From: Prochlorococcus marinus XMU1406
Lineage (GTDB): Bacteria; Cyanobacteriota; Cyanobacteriia; PCC-6307; Cyanobiaceae
NCBI RefSeq assembly: GCF_017696055.1
Contig: NZ_JAAORG010000003.1
Span: 310,001 to 374,000 of the forward strand
Length of the DNA: 64,000 bases
Reading direction: 5' to 3'
The notes beneath the pieces were generated by a model. It was not told the DNA's origin and searched no databases. It saw nothing but the letters and a program-made list of their open reading frames with translations. The position numbers and the translations under genes are program-made. Of the stretch, positions 62,246 to 64,000 are shown piece after piece (the first letter of the stretch is position 1; each line of letters starts with the position of its first letter).

Positions 62246-62536
62246 ATGCCTTTCTTTGTAAAGACTGAAATTATAAAAAAAGAATATTTAATTAACAATG
62301 ATTTAAAACGAAAAATAATTAAAGAACATATTGATTGGATAAAAAAATTAAAAAAAGAGGGAATTAATATAAAAAGTGGTTTTTTAGTAGATGAATTAAA
62401 TAGGCCAGGTGACGGAGGATTACTCATTCTTGAAATGAATAATTATAAAAATGCACTAAAAATAATTAAGAATGATCCAATGATTAAGAATAATCTTGTT
62501 GAATGGAAATTAAATGAGTGGGTAGATTCGAACTAA
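62246..62536 (+). CDS. YCII-domain (YciI-like) protein
   Basis: The 96-residue protein fits the YCII domain: a ferredoxin-like fold with the conserved His28 in 'KEHIDWI' and the downstream Asp in 'GDGGLLILEM', then 'AL..I..DP' near 73-79. In the family this His/Asp pair is thought to be catalytic, but few members have a known reaction. Its ATG follows the gltS stop with no gap, so translation is probably coupled to glutamate synthase. Any functional link to nitrogen assimilation is inference. It is convergent with lipA. Confidence 0.85.
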   Translation: MPFFVKTEIIKKEYLINNDLKRKIIKEHIDWIKKLKKEGINIKSGFLVDELNRPGDGGLLILEMNNYKNALKIIKNDPMIKNNLVEWKLNEWVDSN

Positions 62537-62545
62537 ATGAAAAAA

Positions 62546-63439
62546 CTATCTTGGATACTTTTTCATAAGTTTTTGAATCTCTTCAGCATGGTAACTACTT
62601 CGAGTTAAAGGAGAACTAACTACTTGCATAAAGTCCAAATCTTTTTCCCCGAAAACTTTAAAGTAATTAAATTTTGAGGGACTCACAAATCTTTGAACAG
62701 GTAAATGCTTAGGGCCAGGAGATAAATATTGGCCAATAGTAACAATATCAACGAAATTACTTTTTAAATCCTTAAGAAGACTTAAGACCTCCTCATCTTT
62801 TTCCCCTAAACCAAGCATAAAGCCTGACTTTGTATAAACTTTTGAAGAATATTCTCTGGTTCTTTTAAGTAACTCAAGAGTTCTATCATATTTACCCTGA
62901 GGTCTTACTTTTTTATATAGTGAAGGTACAGTCTCAATATTGTGATTTAAAACGTTTGGATTTGAATCAAGAACTTTTTCAAGAGCTTTCCAGTTGCCAC
63001 AAAAATCAGGAATTAAAAGCTCAATGGAAGTTTCAGGAGATTTTTTTCTTACTTGATAAACACATTCAAAGAATTGAGATGCGCCACCATCCTCAAGATC
63101 GTCTCTATTGACTGATGTGATTACAACATGTTTGAGGTTCATTCTATAAACGGCTTCAGCTAAACGATATGGTTCTGTTGGATCTAGTTCTCTTTTAGAT
63201 CTATCAAAATCAATATCGCAATATGGACATGCCCTAGTACAGCCAGGGCCCATTATTAGGAAAGTGGCTGTTCCACTAGCAAAACATTCACCAATATTTG
63301 GACAGCTTGCTTCTTGACATACAGTATTGAGATTTAAATCATTTAACAAATTTGCAGTATTCCCAATTCTCTCAACTTGAGGAGCTTTTACTCTTAACCA
63401 ATCAGGTTTTGAAATTAAACTATTAGAATTATTAGTCAA
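62546..63439 (-). CDS. lipA: Lipoyl synthase
   Basis: LipA inserts two sulphurs into protein-bound octanoyl groups to form lipoate for 2-oxoacid dehydrogenases and the glycine cleavage system. The 297-residue radical SAM enzyme has the auxiliary cluster cysteines in '[12 protein letters not shown]', the radical SAM motif CxxxCxxC ('CTRACPYCD'), and the closing 'RSSYHAEE' whose serine ligates the auxiliary cluster. The start is TTG at 63437-63439; no in-frame ATG lies near. It is convergent with the YCII gene and divergent from the resolvase-like gene. Confidence 0.95.
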   Translation of the reverse strand: MTNNSNSLISKPDWLRVKAPQVERIGNTANLLNDLNLNTVCQEASCPNIGECFASGTATFLIMGPGCTRACPYCDIDFDRSKRELDPTEPYRLAEAVYRMNLKHVVITSVNRDDLEDGGASQFFECVYQVRKKSPETSIELLIPDFCGNWKALEKVLDSNPNVLNHNIETVPSLYKKVRPQGKYDRTLELLKRTREYSSKVYTKSGFMLGLGEKDEEVLSLLKDLKSNFVDIVTIGQYLSPGPKHLPVQRFVSPSKFNYFKVFGEKDLDFMQVVSSPLTRSSYHAEEIQKLMKKYPR

Positions 63440-63782
63440 TTTAAATGTTTCTGGCCTGTAAACTTATTTTACTAAAAACAATTTGAATTAACTATTAATA
63501 ATTTTAAAAATGAAGTCTATTTAATAGAAGTAAAAAAATAAATAAATTCAAGTAGTCCATCGATAATTAAAAACATACCAATTAAATGTACTAGTTACAT
63601 AATATTTTTGTTTCATCAACTTAAATTGAAACAGTATTAAGAACGTTATTTTTAACACAGATATCAGAACATATTAATTGCATCATAATTAACTAAAAAG
63701 TTTTTATATTAAGAATTTTTTGTACTAAAAAGTGTTTTTTTATTTATTTATTGATACAGTAAAAAATATATCTAATAAAACA
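63440..63782. other. Intergenic region between lipA and the resolvase-like gene
   Basis: These 343 bases are extremely AT-rich, with stops in all frames at short intervals, and should carry divergent promoters. The only structure I see is a 7-base-pair stem (TGTTTCA at 63609-63615 with TGAAACA at 63627-63633, 11-base loop). No tRNA, ORF or repeat is supported. Confidence 0.6.
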
Positions 63783-64000
63783 TTGAGTTTTAAATTTAAA
63801 AGAAAGCGTCTTTTACTATCCGAAAAATATAAAAGCTCTAAAGCAATAGGTTATGCTAGAGCTACTAATAATGAATATGAATATTTAGAAGAGCAAATAA
63901 AATTTTTAAAGGAAAAGGGTTGTAGTTTAGTTTTCTCGGAATTTATAAGTTTAGATGAAGAAATCAAACCCCAACTCAATCAAGCTATAAATTGTTTATC
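63783..64000 (+). CDS. Resolvase/invertase-like N-terminal domain protein (partial, cut by window edge)
   Basis: From TTG 63783 the frame is open to the window end (72 residues). After a basic start, 'IGYARATNNEYEYLEEQIKFL' begins with the resolvase pattern 'YARVS', and 'GCSLVFSEFIS' fits the next strand of the serine recombinase catalytic domain. The catalytic serine position reads Thr (residue 28), and Val before it is Ala; Arg26 is kept. The start codon could also be further upstream since the frame is open there. Picocyanobacteria carry a conserved 'putative recombinase' gene here in my recollection. Whether it is active is doubtful; the C-terminal DNA-binding part is outside the window. 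Confidence 0.7.
   Translation, partial: MSFKFKRKRLLLSEKYKSSKAIGYARATNNEYEYLEEQIKFLKEKGCSLVFSEFISLDEEIKPQLNQAINCL

Overview
This window looks like a chromosomal segment of a marine picocyanobacterium, most probably a high-light-adapted Prochlorococcus. The DNA is strongly AT-rich and densely packed. RNA polymerase beta-prime is split into rpoC1 and rpoC2, as in all cyanobacteria. There is a short high-light-inducible (HLIP) gene, a glutamate synthase of the ferredoxin-dependent type, a plastoquinone/tocopherol-type methyltransferase, an LL-diaminopimelate aminotransferase, System II cytochrome c assembly genes, and the BioK-type biotin esterase known from marine picocyanobacteria. I see no insertion sequence, prophage or CRISPR array. 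The species call rests on gene content and protein recognition only; no database search was run.

Layout. 1-2.7 kb: the end of ftsW, cytochrome c biogenesis ccdA and ccs1, and queF. 2.8-4.3 kb: a small unknown gene with glnB (PII) behind a possible NtcA promoter, then tlyA. 4.6-7.3 kb: purB and fumC, two members of one lyase superfamily in tandem. 7.3-10 kb: a Ski2-type helicase. 10.2-14.7 kb: a complete late biotin operon, bioF-bioK-bioC-bioD-bioA. 14.8-20.8 kb: mostly small conserved cyanobacterial genes (DUF3143 with a J-domain protein, rsmG, an aldo/keto reductase, a 4Fe-4S ferredoxin, DUF1257 and DUF2997, a HEAT-repeat protein, a 48-residue membrane peptide, rlmN and an HLIP). 20.9-31.6 kb: the transcription unit rpsT-tatD-rpoB-rpoC1-rpoC2, read leftwards. 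31.7-34.9 kb: hisD, rpiA and an HtrA/Deg protease. 35-40.6 kb: the rimP-nusA-ylxR-infB operon. 40.7-45.5 kb: a DUF3493 protein, tRNA-Thr(CGU), and a three-gene block (GT-C glycosyltransferase, GT2 glycosyltransferase, B12-binding radical SAM enzyme), the most accessory-looking part of the window. 45.5-52.7 kb: clpS, dapL, rne-rnhB, a DUF1997 protein, pheA, an MPBQ/MSBQ-type methyltransferase and a stand-alone Lon N-terminal domain protein. 52.8-57.5 kb: the str operon rpsL-rpsG-fusA-tuf-rpsJ, read leftwards. 57.7-63.4 kb: gltS, a YCII-domain gene and lipA. The right edge holds the start of a resolvase-like gene whose catalytic serine position reads threonine.

Themes. Most of the window is core information processing (polymerase, translation factors, ribosomal proteins, RNA decay) and core biosynthesis (biotin, lipoate, histidine, lysine, phenylalanine, purine). 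Nitrogen control appears twice, as PII and as glutamate synthase. The items most worth a second look are: the glycosyltransferase/radical-SAM block beside tRNA-Thr, including a GT2 that seems to carry a decayed methyltransferase remnant; the DUF2997-DUF1257-ferredoxin-aldo/keto reductase cluster, where the reductase has no cysteines where relatives have a cluster motif; the resolvase-like protein lacking serine; PII with phenylalanine at position 51; in-frame tandem repeats in infB; and a strong hairpin directly upstream of rpsJ. I did not find a clearly new multi-gene defence or mobile system here.
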